From: Polyangiaceae bacterium
Lineage (GTDB): Bacteria; Myxococcota_A; Polyangia; Polyangiales; Polyangiaceae
NCBI GenBank assembly: GCA_009780955.1
Contig: WQZB01000017.1
Span: 1-62,633 of the forward strand
Length of the DNA: 62,633 nucleotides
Direction of reading: 5' to 3'
Position numbers and translations under genes: made by a program. The notes under the pieces were generated by a model. It had not been told where the DNA came from and did not search any database. It saw nothing but the letters and a program-made list of their open reading frames with translations. Shown piece after piece: positions 50,824 to 59,773 of this stretch. Numbering within the stretch: the stretch's first letter is position 1; every line of letters starts with the position of its first letter.

Positions 50824-51576
50824 TTATTGGCAAGTCGGGCTGTTTGGCGCGAGGTTCTCGCACCCGGCGCTCTCTGTGCTGGTTTGGACGATGATTTGGC
50901 GAAGCTCGTAGAGGCGGCAGTTTAGCGTGTTGCCGCTGCTCGGGCCTTCGGGGCCTTCGCCGCCGCCGTCGGCATTGGCTTGCTCGTAGTCGAATGCGGC
51001 GCATGCCGTGGCGCACGCAGGCAGCGAGTCGTATGGCGGCACACCAGCCTCGGATAGCTCGGAGAGCCCGGTGTCGGGGAAGCACACGGTGGACGCGAGC
51101 TGGCAGAACGAAGTGCAGCGATCGCCGCAAGTTCCGCCGCCGAATGGACCGGCTGCAAGGCAATAGGTTATGGCGTCTGTGAGGGCAGGGCTTCCAGCAT
51201 AGAATTGCCGGCACGCGAGCGAATTGTTGTTCGTGTCGCCCGCCTTGCCGTCGGGCATGTGCGCGCAGAACTTGAGGCATTCGTATTCCGATTCGTATTG
51301 CGCGGCGTCGCCCTGGCAGTTGTCCATGACAAGTTTGCAATAGTGGTCGCACCGTGGCGGGAGAGCCGGTGTGCCTGCATCGCCATCGCTCGAGCCGCCG
51401 TCGGGAGCGTCGACGACCCCACCATCACGACGGGGCGAAGCGTTGTCGCCGGCGTTGTCTGAGTTGTCTGGTGCGGGCGTGGTGGTGTGGGAGCACGCCG
51501 CCATACCGCCCGACGTGACAACAGAGAACAAGGCGCACAAAACAAAAAAGCGCTGATAAGACGGGACCAAACGCAT
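50824..51576 (-). CDS. cysteine-rich lipoprotein of unknown function
   Basis: 250 residues from the ATG at 51576. The signal sequence FFVLCALFSVVTSGGMAACS ends in a lipobox. An Asp/Asn/Gly-rich linker follows. The mature part has at least a dozen Cys in paired spacings (CDHYCKLVMDNC, YECLKFCAHM, CGDRCTSFCQLASTVC), a pattern of extracellular disulfide-bonded repeats often seen in myxobacterial outer-surface proteins. No family recognised. It is divergent from the FHA-sigma54 gene, with a gap of 69 bp that must hold both promoters. Confidence 0.7.
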   Translation of the reverse strand: MRLVPSYQRFFVLCALFSVVTSGGMAACSHTTTPAPDNSDNAGDNASPRRDGGVVDAPDGGSSDGDAGTPALPPRCDHYCKLVMDNCQGDAAQYESEYECLKFCAHMPDGKAGDTNNNSLACRQFYAGSPALTDAITYCLAAGPFGGGTCGDRCTSFCQLASTVCFPDTGLSELSEAGVPPYDSLPACATACAAFDYEQANADGGGEGPEGPSSGNTLNCRLYELRQIIVQTSTESAGCENLAPNSPTCQ

Positions 51577-51645
51577 GATGAGGTCACGGCTTGCATGCAT
51601 TCCGCTTGCTGAATTTTGGGGAGGCCGTGATAGAAGCACGAACCT

Positions 51646-52974
51646 GTGGATGCTACCGTTGTAGCGAAAGGCCGGCTACAGGTTCGAGGCGGCAGTGTGA
51701 AGTTGACTTGGGGCCAAGCCAACAAGCCGTCGATTGAAATCGGTCCCGAGCCTCAGGTTGTCGGGCGCAACGAGGCTTGTGACCTGGTGGTTGACGACCG
51801 CAAAGTAAGCGCCGTGCACCTGGAGCTCATTGCTACCGAGCACGGCGTGCGCGTTCGCGATCTCGGTTCGCGAAACGGTACCTACATCAACGATGCGCGC
51901 ATTGGCGAAGTGTACCTCACCAAGCCTACGACAATCACGGTCGGTGACTCAGCCATTGCTTTCAGTCCTGCGGAGCCCGAGCACGTCAATGTTCCAGAGG
52001 TTGCGCAATTTGGACCTCTCGTTGGCGTCAGCGCGGCCATGCGAGGGGTTTTCGAGCGCTGTCGCAAAGCGGCGCCTACCGACCTCACGGTTCTCATTCT
52101 TGGCGACACAGGCTGCGGCAAGGAACTCGTGGCGCAAGCCATTCATCAGGCAAGCGCCCGCGTGCACAAGCCATTCGTCGTGGTCGATTGCGGTGCCATC
52201 CCGCCAAGCCTTGCAGAAAGCACGTTGTTTGGTCACGAGCGCGGTTCGTTCACGGGGGCCGTCGACAGGCGTATCTCGCCGTTCGTCGAAGCGGACGGCG
52301 GCACCATTTTCCTCGACGAGCTCGGTGAGCTGCCCATCGATGTGCAGCCGAAGCTACTTCGAGCGCTTGCCGAGCAGCGCATCAAGTCCGTTGGTTCGAA
52401 CACGTACCGCCCCGTCAATGTCCGTGTCATTGCAGCGACCCGTCGCGATCTCGTTCGCGAAGTCAATGCCGGCACATTCCGAAGCGACTTGTACTTCCGC
52501 GTTGCACAGCTCCGAATCGAGCTGCCGCCGCTTCGCGAACGCCTCGAAGACATTCCATCGCTTGTCCGCAAAATGATTGGTGATTTGGGCGACCCAAGCG
52601 CCAACGATCGCGTCACCACCGACTCGCTCGAGCGCCTCATGCGCCACGACTGGCCAGGCAACGTTCGCGAGCTGCGTAACGTCATTGCCGTGGCTCTTGC
52701 CTTTGGCAAAGAGGGTCCCATCGATTTGGCGCAGCACCTGGTGCCGCTCGTTTCCGGGAGCGCCTCGACACCCACGCGCGGACGCACCTTTCAAGACGCC
52801 AAGCGCGAGGTGCTTGCCCGATTCGAACGCGAGTATTTTACTGCGCTTTACGCCGAGTGCTCGGGCAACGTGAGCGAAATCGGCCGGCGCGCCGCGATGG
52901 AACGCGCGCATGTTCGTGGCTACCTCCGCCGTCACGACATTGGCGACATCATGAAGAAGTCCAACGATTCCTGA
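51646..52974 (+). CDS. FHA-domain sigma54-dependent transcriptional activator
   Basis: 442 residues from GTG 51646. The N-terminal FHA domain (PQVVGRNEACDLVVDDRKVS, LGSRNGTYINDARIG) replaces the usual receiver domain, so activity should be set by Thr phosphorylation. The AAA+ domain has Walker A LGDTGCGKELVAQAI, the sigma54-contacting loop GSFTGA (Ser variant of GAFTGA), Walker B-like DGGTIFLDELGELP and the arginine-finger region. A Fis-type helix-turn-helix ends it (NVSEIGRRAAMERAHVRGYL). The kinase gene 0.8 kb downstream is the obvious partner. Confidence 0.93.
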   Translation: MDATVVAKGRLQVRGGSVKLTWGQANKPSIEIGPEPQVVGRNEACDLVVDDRKVSAVHLELIATEHGVRVRDLGSRNGTYINDARIGEVYLTKPTTITVGDSAIAFSPAEPEHVNVPEVAQFGPLVGVSAAMRGVFERCRKAAPTDLTVLILGDTGCGKELVAQAIHQASARVHKPFVVVDCGAIPPSLAESTLFGHERGSFTGAVDRRISPFVEADGGTIFLDELGELPIDVQPKLLRALAEQRIKSVGSNTYRPVNVRVIAATRRDLVREVNAGTFRSDLYFRVAQLRIELPPLRERLEDIPSLVRKMIGDLGDPSANDRVTTDSLERLMRHDWPGNVRELRNVIAVALAFGKEGPIDLAQHLVPLVSGSASTPTRGRTFQDAKREVLARFEREYFTALYAECSGNVSEIGRRAAMERAHVRGYLRRHDIGDIMKKSNDS

Positions 52975-53009
52975 GCCGCGCTCATGTAACGTTGATCTCG
53001 GGTAACTTC

Positions 53010-53747
53010 GTGAATCATTTTGTAACTCGTGGGCTCACATTCTTTTTGGTAGCCATTCTCGCGTTGGCGTCGGCGTCCCTCATCAAACACGATCCTCGTT
53101 TTGCGCTCGTCGTGGTCACCGTCCTTGTTGGCTTGGCCGTGCCAACGTGGCTTTCGCGGCGACGCATGCGTGCGCTCTTGCTTTCGGGCGACGTTCAGCA
53201 GGTTCTCGGCATGTGGCAAGGGTCGCTTCAGCGCGTCACGTGTCCGGAAACGATGGCGCCGCTTCTTACGGCTACGGCGTATGCCGCGTACGGCTTCATC
53301 GATGCCGCGCAGCATTCGCTCGAGCGGGCCGTGCGCGGACCCGCCTGGGACGCTGCGATGGAACAGCGCCTCTTTGTCGAAGCTCTTCTCGACGTTTACG
53401 TTGGTGAGCGCCAGCGCGCTCTTTCGAAGGCTGCCGAGCTCGAAGGAATGCCGCTTCCCCCGGCCAACTTCTGGATGAAACGCAAGATTGCCCTGCTTCG
53501 TCGTGGCGTGTCCGCGCTCACGCGAGCTTTCGCACACGCAAGCCAAAGGTCGGACGAGAAAATCCTTCGCAATGCCGCAAGCGCATCGCCGCTCGTTCAT
53601 TGGGCCATGCACTACGCCCGGGCCATCGTGCTCGTTGATGCAGGCCGCAAGACCGAAGCGCTCAACGCCATTGCTCGGGCACCGTCCTGGCCGGAAGAAA
53701 GCGCCTTTCATGCCTTCCACTCCGAGCTTCTGAGCGCCGCAAAGTAG
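53010..53747 (+). CDS. membrane-anchored helical-repeat protein of unknown function
   Basis: About 245 residues from a GTG at 53010; the exact start is uncertain, as the open frame extends back over the activator gene. Two membrane helices (LTFFLVAILALASASL, ALVVVTVLVGLAVPTWL) precede a soluble helical region of about 180 residues with a TPR-like pattern (ALLDVYVGERQRALSKAAELE, HYARAIVLVDAGRKTEALNAIARA). It sits 13 bp before the kinase gene and may be its regulator or substrate. No family assigned. Confidence 0.65.
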   Translation: MNHFVTRGLTFFLVAILALASASLIKHDPRFALVVVTVLVGLAVPTWLSRRRMRALLLSGDVQQVLGMWQGSLQRVTCPETMAPLLTATAYAAYGFIDAAQHSLERAVRGPAWDAAMEQRLFVEALLDVYVGERQRALSKAAELEGMPLPPANFWMKRKIALLRRGVSALTRAFAHASQRSDEKILRNAASASPLVHWAMHYARAIVLVDAGRKTEALNAIARAPSWPEESAFHAFHSELLSAAK

Positions 53748-53760
53748 ATCGGCTATTCTC

Positions 53761-55617
53761 GTGGCTATGCCCGCGGGCACCGACAAAAAGTCCACGCACG
53801 CACCGATGCTCGCGAAGTACGAGCTATGCGAAGAGCTCGGGCACGGAGGCATGGCCACTGTTTACCGCGCGCACGATCCACGCCTTGCGCGCGACGTTGC
53901 CATCAAGGTGCTGCACCCGCATCTCAAAGAAAGTGGCGAAATCGCTCATCGCTTTGCTGTCGAGGCGAAAGCCGTTGCGAAGCTTCGCCACCCGAACATC
54001 GTCGAAGTGTTCGACGTGTCGGCACCGAACGACGCGGAGCAGTACATTGTCGTCGAGCTCGTTCGCGGCGAAACGCTGCGAGCTGTGCTCGATCGCGAGG
54101 GTTCGCTCCCGCCGGAAATCGCCGCAGCCCTTGGTGCAGAAATTCTCGCGGCGCTCGGGCATGCGCATGCCGAAGGCGTGGTGCATCGAGACGTGAAACC
54201 GGAAAATGTTCTCGTTGAGCATCGCGCGGCAATCGCGAAAGGCGCGAACAGGCCGGCAACTTTAAGCGTCAAGCTCACCGATTTTGGAATTGCGAAGCTC
54301 ATTGGCGTGCAAGGTGTCACCTCGACCGGGCAGGTGCTTGGCAGCCCGGCGCACATGGCGCCCGAGCAGATCGAGGGCGGTGAGGTCGATGGGCGCGCCG
54401 ACGTTTTTGGCGTTGGCGTGCTTCTTTACGAATGCATGGTTGGGCATCGGCCATTCGAAGGCGCGAACCCGGCGCAGGTTCTTCGCCGTGTGCTCGACGG
54501 ATTTTACGCAAGCGCCGAAAGCGAAAAAGCCACGATTGGCAAGGTGTGGAGTCAAATTCTCGATCATGCACTCCATCGCAACGTTGGTGCGCGGTTCGTA
54601 GACGCGCTCGCCATGCACGCGGCCATCGTCGCCGAGCTTACGCGCGTCGGTTTTGGCAATGGGCGCGAAGAGCTCGAGGCCTATTTCGACGATCCCAAAG
54701 GGTATTCGTCCAAGCATTCGCAACGGCTCATCGCAAATCTTTGTGCCCTTGGCAGCGAGGCTAGCAAGCGCGGCGACGCCATTGCGTCGGCAGGCGATTA
54801 CAATCGTGCGCTTGCGTTGGCGCCGGACGATCCGGAGCTGCTTCGAATCGTGTCGACCATGCATCGCGCCGAGGCAAGAGCGCGTTGGGTGCGTCGCGCA
54901 CTGCCTTTTGTTTTTGGTGTGGTGCTGCTCGGTGTGAGCGCTTTGTTCGTGGCGCGTGCGCTGCGTGCCGGACCTTTACCCCCAACGGCGGTGAAAACCA
55001 CCGACCATGCCGTGCACAGCCCTTCGGCTTTGCCTTCGCATGGTGAGGCAAACGCCGAGTCGTCGGCAAGCGAGGCAAACGAAGCGTTGCCGACGCCGTC
55101 CGGGCCCACGCCTCCTGCGATTCCTGCTCTCCACAGGCGCGGCGCGGTTTCTGCGGCTGCTGTGGCGGCCAAAGGCAAACACAGGTTGCTGTTTCGCAGC
55201 GTTCAACCGCCGGCAGGTGTCTGGGCGAGCCTGGATGGCGCGCAAGCGTTCGAGGTGACATCCGGCCTGTCAGTCAACATTTCGAACGAGCGCCACACGC
55301 TTACACTTTCTTGCAAAAATCCGTTCTCAGAGAGCGATCTCTGCGAAGTGGATGTGCGAGCGATCGAGCCGAGCGAAATCGATCAAACCATTTTTGTTCG
55401 ACTCAAAATTCTACCGGCTACGCTCATCGTCAACGGAGACGTGACGCACTCGTATCGCGTCGAGCAATGGCCGAGTATGAAAATTTTCGCGGGCCAACCC
55501 GCGTCGATCCCGATGCGCACGGGCTCCGACCGCGTCACGGTAGTCGACAACACCGACAATACGAAGCGCGACGTCAAGCTCGAAGCCGGCGTGCAGGCCA
55601 CTGTATCGTTCAAGTAA
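53761..55617 (+). CDS. membrane-spanning Ser/Thr protein kinase
   Basis: 618 residues (GTG 53761 or ATG 53767). The Hanks-type kinase domain (about 20-285) has ELGHGGMATVYRAHD, DVAIKVL, HRDVKPENVLV, DFGIAK and MAPEQI, all intact. A short helical region follows, then one membrane helix (ALPFVFGVVLLGVSALFVARAL, near residue 385), an Ala/Ser/Pro linker, and a periplasmic domain of about 150 residues with PEGA-like beta pattern (AGVWASLDGAQAFEVTSG). It is likely an envelope sensor that phosphorylates the FHA activator or the adjacent repeat protein. Confidence 0.93.
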   Translation: MAMPAGTDKKSTHAPMLAKYELCEELGHGGMATVYRAHDPRLARDVAIKVLHPHLKESGEIAHRFAVEAKAVAKLRHPNIVEVFDVSAPNDAEQYIVVELVRGETLRAVLDREGSLPPEIAAALGAEILAALGHAHAEGVVHRDVKPENVLVEHRAAIAKGANRPATLSVKLTDFGIAKLIGVQGVTSTGQVLGSPAHMAPEQIEGGEVDGRADVFGVGVLLYECMVGHRPFEGANPAQVLRRVLDGFYASAESEKATIGKVWSQILDHALHRNVGARFVDALAMHAAIVAELTRVGFGNGREELEAYFDDPKGYSSKHSQRLIANLCALGSEASKRGDAIASAGDYNRALALAPDDPELLRIVSTMHRAEARARWVRRALPFVFGVVLLGVSALFVARALRAGPLPPTAVKTTDHAVHSPSALPSHGEANAESSASEANEALPTPSGPTPPAIPALHRRGAVSAAAVAAKGKHRLLFRSVQPPAGVWASLDGAQAFEVTSGLSVNISNERHTLTLSCKNPFSESDLCEVDVRAIEPSEIDQTIFVRLKILPATLIVNGDVTHSYRVEQWPSMKIFAGQPASIPMRTGSDRVTVVDNTDNTKRDVKLEAGVQATVSFK

Positions 55618-55676
55618 GTAGTTCAAGCGACGGCGGCATCGGACGAATCCGTAATCGGTGTAAACTTGTGCGTCCC

Positions 55677-56612
55677 ATGACGCGCGCCTTTCGCTGTCTG
55701 CTCATCACAGCGACGCTTGCCTTGGCGTCGCCCGCGTTCGGGCAAGATCGCGTCGAACTCGAAAAAGCGCGGGCCGCTTACCTTGCACGAAATTATGCCG
55801 ATGCCGAAGAGCGCCTTGGTGCGCTCGTCGACCCGCAGCACGGCCTTCGCGAACCTGGACTTCTTTCGCAAGCGCGCATGTACCTTGCTGCAACGCTTCT
55901 CGCGGACGGCAAGCGCGATGCAGCGCTCGACATGCTCGACAAACTCATCGTGGAAGATCCGTCTTTCGAGCCCGACCCATTAAGTTTTCCGAGCGATGTC
56001 ATCAACACGTTCATCGATGTGCGCGCGGGTCTGCAAGAGCGGCTGCGCGAAGCGGCGCGCAACGCGGCTCGCCTCGAGGCCGAAAAGAAAGCGAAGGCCG
56101 AGAGGGAGCGAGTGCAGCACGAGGCATGGATCGAGCGCGTGAAGGAGATGGCCCGAGAGGACAAGACAACTGTGCGAAACCTTCGGCTGGTGGCATTCGT
56201 GCCGCTGGGTGCTGGGCAGTTTCAAAACCGGCAGCCCGCGCTTGGATGGCTTTTTTTTAGCACCGAGGCCGCCCTTGTCGTTGCAACGGCAGTTACGATT
56301 CCAATGTATTCGTATGCCATTGGTCGACGCGACGACGAGCTTCGCTCAGGCGACATCGAGCAGAAGGCGGGCATTTATAGCGACCGTGCTCGCACCATTC
56401 GAATCGTGAACTTGGGCCTTGTTGGCGGTCTCGTTGCGCTTGCCGCTGCGGGCATCGTGCAAGCCAATGTTGCCTTCGTTGCCGAAAGGGAGGAAACCCA
56501 GAGGCGCCCGTTGCCAGCCTTGTCGCACCTCGTCCCAACGCTCTCGCCTATCGGGCGCGACGACGGTGGATTGGCGGGGATCACCGTCGGTCTTTCAGGC
56601 ACCGTGTTTTGA
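55677..56612 (+). CDS. exported TPR-like membrane protein
   Basis: 311 residues from the ATG at 55677; an upstream GTG at 55669 is out of frame and the long frame to 55311 overlaps the kinase. The signal peptide is RCLLITATLALASPAFGQ. Residues 20-110 form TPR-like helices (YLARNYADAEERLGALVD, YLAATLLADGKRDAALDML). A charged coiled coil follows (AARLEAEKKAKAERERVQHEAWIERV, in part), then two membrane helices near residues 190 and 245. It ends the plus-strand signalling cluster and may be the kinase's envelope partner. Function unknown. Confidence 0.7.
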   Translation: MTRAFRCLLITATLALASPAFGQDRVELEKARAAYLARNYADAEERLGALVDPQHGLREPGLLSQARMYLAATLLADGKRDAALDMLDKLIVEDPSFEPDPLSFPSDVINTFIDVRAGLQERLREAARNAARLEAEKKAKAERERVQHEAWIERVKEMAREDKTTVRNLRLVAFVPLGAGQFQNRQPALGWLFFSTEAALVVATAVTIPMYSYAIGRRDDELRSGDIEQKAGIYSDRARTIRIVNLGLVGGLVALAAAGIVQANVAFVAEREETQRRPLPALSHLVPTLSPIGRDDGGLAGITVGLSGTVF

Positions 56613-56616
56613 TTCG

Positions 56617-56739
56617 GTAGGGGCGTATGGCCATACGCCACTACCCGCACCGCAGGGTCTAACCGCACATTTCGTAGGGGCGGCATTCATGGCGCCCAAC
56701 TGCGGCATTTCCTGAGGGCGCGATGAATCGCGCCCCTAC
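56617..56739. repeat. triple array of GTAGGGGC-family palindromes
   Basis: Three copies: 56617-56644 (GTAGGGGCGTATGG/CCATACGCC), 56674-56700 (GTAGGGGCGGCATTCATGGCG) and 56714-56739 (GGGCGCGATGAATCGCGCCC). They fill the gap between convergent genes. The last one supplies the TAG stop codon (56736-56738) of the M50 protease gene. Confidence 0.8.
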
Positions 56740-57956
56740 ATGGAGAATGGTTCGGGCATGAACAGAAGCACGAACATGACCAGTGTTACGATGGCGATGA
56801 CTTTTCGACCTGTATCGAGCGGGGCGGCGGTCGTCTCAGGGTGATTGAGCAGATCGCTCTGGCGTAAACTTCCGCCTTTTGCCTCCATGGCGATGCAAAG
56901 CGCGAGCCCCCCGAAAAAGGTGACAAGGTAGATGGGATGGTGGTGGTCACGCGCAAGGCTGGCGAGCATCAGCAGGCTGAGTGTTGAAACGATTCGTGTG
57001 CGAATCGAGATTGTGGGGCGCCTTTGCTCGCGCGCCGCTCGAGAGCTTGGTGCGAGCGAGCCGAGGATTGCGAGCATTTGGAACCAGACAATCCAGAACA
57101 TGCTGTTCGCGATGTGCCTGCCCAAGTGGTACATGCCGGCGCTCATGTCTCGCGCGCTGACGTCGCGCGCGAGATGACCAAGGACGACGACGAAGAAGAA
57201 GACGAGCATCGAGCGATGCACGAAGCTTGCGTAGAGGTTTTGTTTGGTTCCGAATAGGGCGTAGGCAACGTGACCGCCATCGAGCTGCCCAACCGGGAAA
57301 AGGTTGATCATGGTCACGAACAATCCGCCCCACGCACCGAACGCTGCTGGCGAAAGCTGGATATCCATGCCCTCGGCAAGAGGTGGCCCAACGAGGCGGT
57401 GAATGAGTTTCATGAGGATGGATTCGCCAAACCACACTGTATCGTCCGACACCGCACCAACGGTCGAGTGGGCAATGCCCCACACGTAGAGGGGAATCGC
57501 GAACAGGAGCCCGGCGAGCGGCCCGGCCGCGCCAATGTCGAGCAGCGCGCGCCGCGTTGCAATGGTGCCCCGCATTCGGATGACGGCGCCCATAGTGCCG
57601 AACGGGCTCAAGATAGGCAGCGGAATGAAGTAGGGCAGCGAAGCTTGTACTTTGTGAATGCGAGCCGCAACGTAATGCCCCAGTTCGTGCGCGACGAGAA
57701 TGCTTAGTAGTGTTGCAGCGAATTCGACTCCACGGGCAATTGCAGAAGGCGAACGGAGCGCGTCAAAGTATTGCGCTCCGATGGTGGTCCACAAGCCGAC
57801 GGTTTCTGAGGGCGCTTCCGAAGGCGCTTTGGCGGGTGCGTCGACACCCAAGTTGCCAATGCCGGTGACGAGCACACTCGCAATGGTTGCGACGAGCAGC
57901 GCTGCGTTGGTGCGCCAGGCGAGCCTGGTTTTCGGTGCGCCTACAGCCTGGCTCAT
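56736..57956 (-). CDS. M50-family intramembrane zinc metalloprotease (site-2 protease type)
   Basis: 406 residues with about seven membrane helices. The zinc site is LLSILVAHELGHYVAARI (HExxH) and the second motif NLFPVGQLDGGHVAYALFG carries the third ligand Asp. This is the large site-2 protease family that cuts membrane-bound regulators or signal peptides. No PDZ domain is visible, unlike RseP. It is the last gene of a run with a 4-bp overlap to the SctL-like gene, and its stop is set by a palindromic repeat. Confidence 0.92.
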   Translation of the reverse strand: MSQAVGAPKTRLAWRTNAALLVATIASVLVTGIGNLGVDAPAKAPSEAPSETVGLWTTIGAQYFDALRSPSAIARGVEFAATLLSILVAHELGHYVAARIHKVQASLPYFIPLPILSPFGTMGAVIRMRGTIATRRALLDIGAAGPLAGLLFAIPLYVWGIAHSTVGAVSDDTVWFGESILMKLIHRLVGPPLAEGMDIQLSPAAFGAWGGLFVTMINLFPVGQLDGGHVAYALFGTKQNLYASFVHRSMLVFFFVVVLGHLARDVSARDMSAGMYHLGRHIANSMFWIVWFQMLAILGSLAPSSRAAREQRRPTISIRTRIVSTLSLLMLASLARDHHHPIYLVTFFGGLALCIAMEAKGGSLRQSDLLNHPETTAAPLDTGRKVIAIVTLVMFVLLFMPEPFSM

Positions 57957-58627
57957 TTGGTGGCGCCTTTCGGTGTCGGAGAGTGCGGGCGCAAGGCGTC
58001 GCGCAGTGCTTCGGCAAGACGCGAGAGCTGGGGTTCGAGCCGGCCGTCGATGCGGCCGAGTTCCGTTTGCACGACGAGCGAGCCACGACCTAGATCGACA
58101 TTCGGCACGACGTCGGCGACCACTGTGCCAAGGGTTGCGAGCGCTGCGCTGAGTGCTGGAACGTCAGCCGGGTTTGCTTCCATGCGAACTTGGCGAGCGC
58201 CGCGCGTCTCGCGCAATGCTTCGGCAGCGAGCAATGCGATGCGTTCGGGTTCGCACTGCAAAGTCTGCCCGACGAGGCGTTCGGCGAGCACCACGGCCAC
58301 TTCGATGGTTCGGTCGATTTCTCGCTCGCGATGCGTTTCTTCCGCTGCTCGAAAGGCGAGCATTTCTGCGGCAAGCTTGGCGATTTCTTTTTCGCGAGCC
58401 TCTTTTGCGGAGTCGGCTCCGATGCGCACGGCCCGCGCCTTCGCCTCTTCAACGATGGCCGTAGCCTTTGCCGTTGCGTCGCCCACGATTTTCGAAGCTT
58501 GATCGTGCGCGTCGACCACCAGCTTGGGAATGCGGCGGCCTGGCGGAGATTGCGGGCGCTTTGAACCTGCTGCTACTGGAGCTTCGGCAAAGGCGCCTTG
58601 GATGACACGCGCACGCTCTATGCTCAT
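57953..58627 (-). CDS. SctL/FliH-like ATPase-regulator (stator) protein
   Basis: 224 residues from the ATG at 58627. It has the layout of the FliH/YscL/HrpE family and V-ATPase E subunits: a long Ala/Lys/Glu coiled coil (KIVGDATAKATAIVEEAKARAVRIG, in part), then a globular C-terminus with LAERLVGQTLQCEPERIALL and DVVPNVDLGRGSLVVQTELGRIDGRLE. In flagella and type III secretion it binds the FliI/SctN ATPase. No other secretion gene is nearby, so it is orphaned here. Overlaps both neighbours by 4 bp. Confidence 0.8.
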   Translation of the reverse strand: MSIERARVIQGAFAEAPVAAGSKRPQSPPGRRIPKLVVDAHDQASKIVGDATAKATAIVEEAKARAVRIGADSAKEAREKEIAKLAAEMLAFRAAEETHREREIDRTIEVAVVLAERLVGQTLQCEPERIALLAAEALRETRGARQVRMEANPADVPALSAALATLGTVVADVVPNVDLGRGSLVVQTELGRIDGRLEPQLSRLAEALRDALRPHSPTPKGATK

Positions 58628-58806
58628 CGGAGCGTGATCTCCGCGGCGGCTGTTGCAATTTCCTGCGTTGCAAAGGCAAGGGCTGCAGCGCGGACAGGCT
58701 TGCGCGTATCGGACAGGTGAGCCACGAACTCGGCGCAAGCGCTTTGTCGCTCTTCGGGCAAGGCAAGGACAGCCTCATTGACGTCCACGCCGATGATCAC
58801 GCTCAT
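58624..58806 (-). CDS. small protein encoded with the SctL-like gene
   Basis: 60 residues from the ATG at 58806. The sequence SVIIGVDVNEAVLALPEERQ and KPVRAAALAFATQEIATAAA shows two amphipathic helices and no membrane segment. It overlaps the SctL-like start by 4 bp (ATGA), so the two are surely co-translated. It may be a chaperone or partner of the SctL-like protein, but nothing in the sequence proves this. Unrecognised. Confidence 0.6.
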   Translation of the reverse strand: MSVIIGVDVNEAVLALPEERQSACAEFVAHLSDTRKPVRAAALAFATQEIATAAAEITLR

Positions 58807-58842
58807 TCCGAGAAAACTTCGCTCCCACACAAGCGATGCAGT

Positions 58843-59763
58843 CTACACCACCCGGAAGCGAGCCGACACGCTACGAGCGTTCGCAACGCTCGCAACGTTC
58901 GCAGTGCCCGGCAAAGCAGATGGTTCGCGTTCGTGCTCGAACGATAAAACACGGCCTTCGCGCACGAGTTTTACCAGGTGCGCCTTGAGGGTGAGCTCGG
59001 CCAACGGCCAGAGATGCATGGGCGTGCCGCTGTAGGACGCGGCAACGAGCTCGGCGACCGTGCCGCCGCGCGGTCCGCATGCAGCGACAGCTTCGTAGAT
59101 TATTTTTTCGCGCTTTTCGCGATGGGCAATGTATTTCAAAAAAAGCGCGGTTGGCTCGTCGATGGGCTCGCCGTGCGACGGCAAAGCAAGGGCGGCATCA
59201 AGGCCCGCGAGTCGCTCGAGGCTGAAAATGTACTTTTGCACGTCGCCGTCGCTTGGTGCGATGAGAATCGTTCCAACGCTTGCCACCATGTCGCCAACGA
59301 CCAGCGTGCGCGCCTCGGGCTCGTGCAAGCACACGTGCCCAGGCGCATGCCCTGGCGTAATGAGCACTTTCCATGTTTCGGGGCGAACGCCATCGAGGAT
59401 GATTTCGTCGCCATCGCAAAGCCTTCGCGTGACGACTGCCTGGGCACTCGCGGCAAGGCGTTCATAGGTTGCATCGTGCACCCAGACGCCTACGCCAAGC
59501 GTGCGCGCAAGCACGTCGAGCCCGGCAATGTGATCGGGATGGTGATGGGTTGTCACGATCGCGACGAGCTTTCGCCCTTGCGAGCCGAACGCGCGGGCCC
59601 ACTCGAGATAAGCGCGCTGCTCGCCTGTATCGGACGCGACCGCCTCGACGAGCAAAACGTCGCGACCACCAAGCGCATAGCAGTTGGTGTGCGTTGCAGG
59701 CGGGAGCGTTGGCACCCTTGCTGCGAACATACTCAGCGTGGGCGAAAGCTCCCTGGGACGCAT
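58843..59763 (-). CDS. metallo-beta-lactamase-fold hydrolase (LACTB2/glyoxalase II-like)
   Basis: 306 residues from ATG 59763, with Met at 59730 as an alternative. The metal site is THHHPDHIAGLDVL (HxHxDH), followed by TPGHAPGHVCLHEPE and VGDMVASVGTILIAP, then the last His in LPSHGEPIDEP. The C-terminal 60 residues form a winged-helix-like region typical of the LACTB2 branch (AELVAASYSGTPMHLWPLAELTLKAHL, in part). It hydrolyses thioesters, phosphodiesters or RNA in different members. It is next to thiolase, which could suggest acyl-CoA work. Confidence 0.85.
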   Translation of the reverse strand: MRPRELSPTLSMFAARVPTLPPATHTNCYALGGRDVLLVEAVASDTGEQRAYLEWARAFGSQGRKLVAIVTTHHHPDHIAGLDVLARTLGVGVWVHDATYERLAASAQAVVTRRLCDGDEIILDGVRPETWKVLITPGHAPGHVCLHEPEARTLVVGDMVASVGTILIAPSDGDVQKYIFSLERLAGLDAALALPSHGEPIDEPTALFLKYIAHREKREKIIYEAVAACGPRGGTVAELVAASYSGTPMHLWPLAELTLKAHLVKLVREGRVLSFEHEREPSALPGTANVASVANARSVSARFRVV

Positions 59764-59773
59764 GCTTGGGTGC

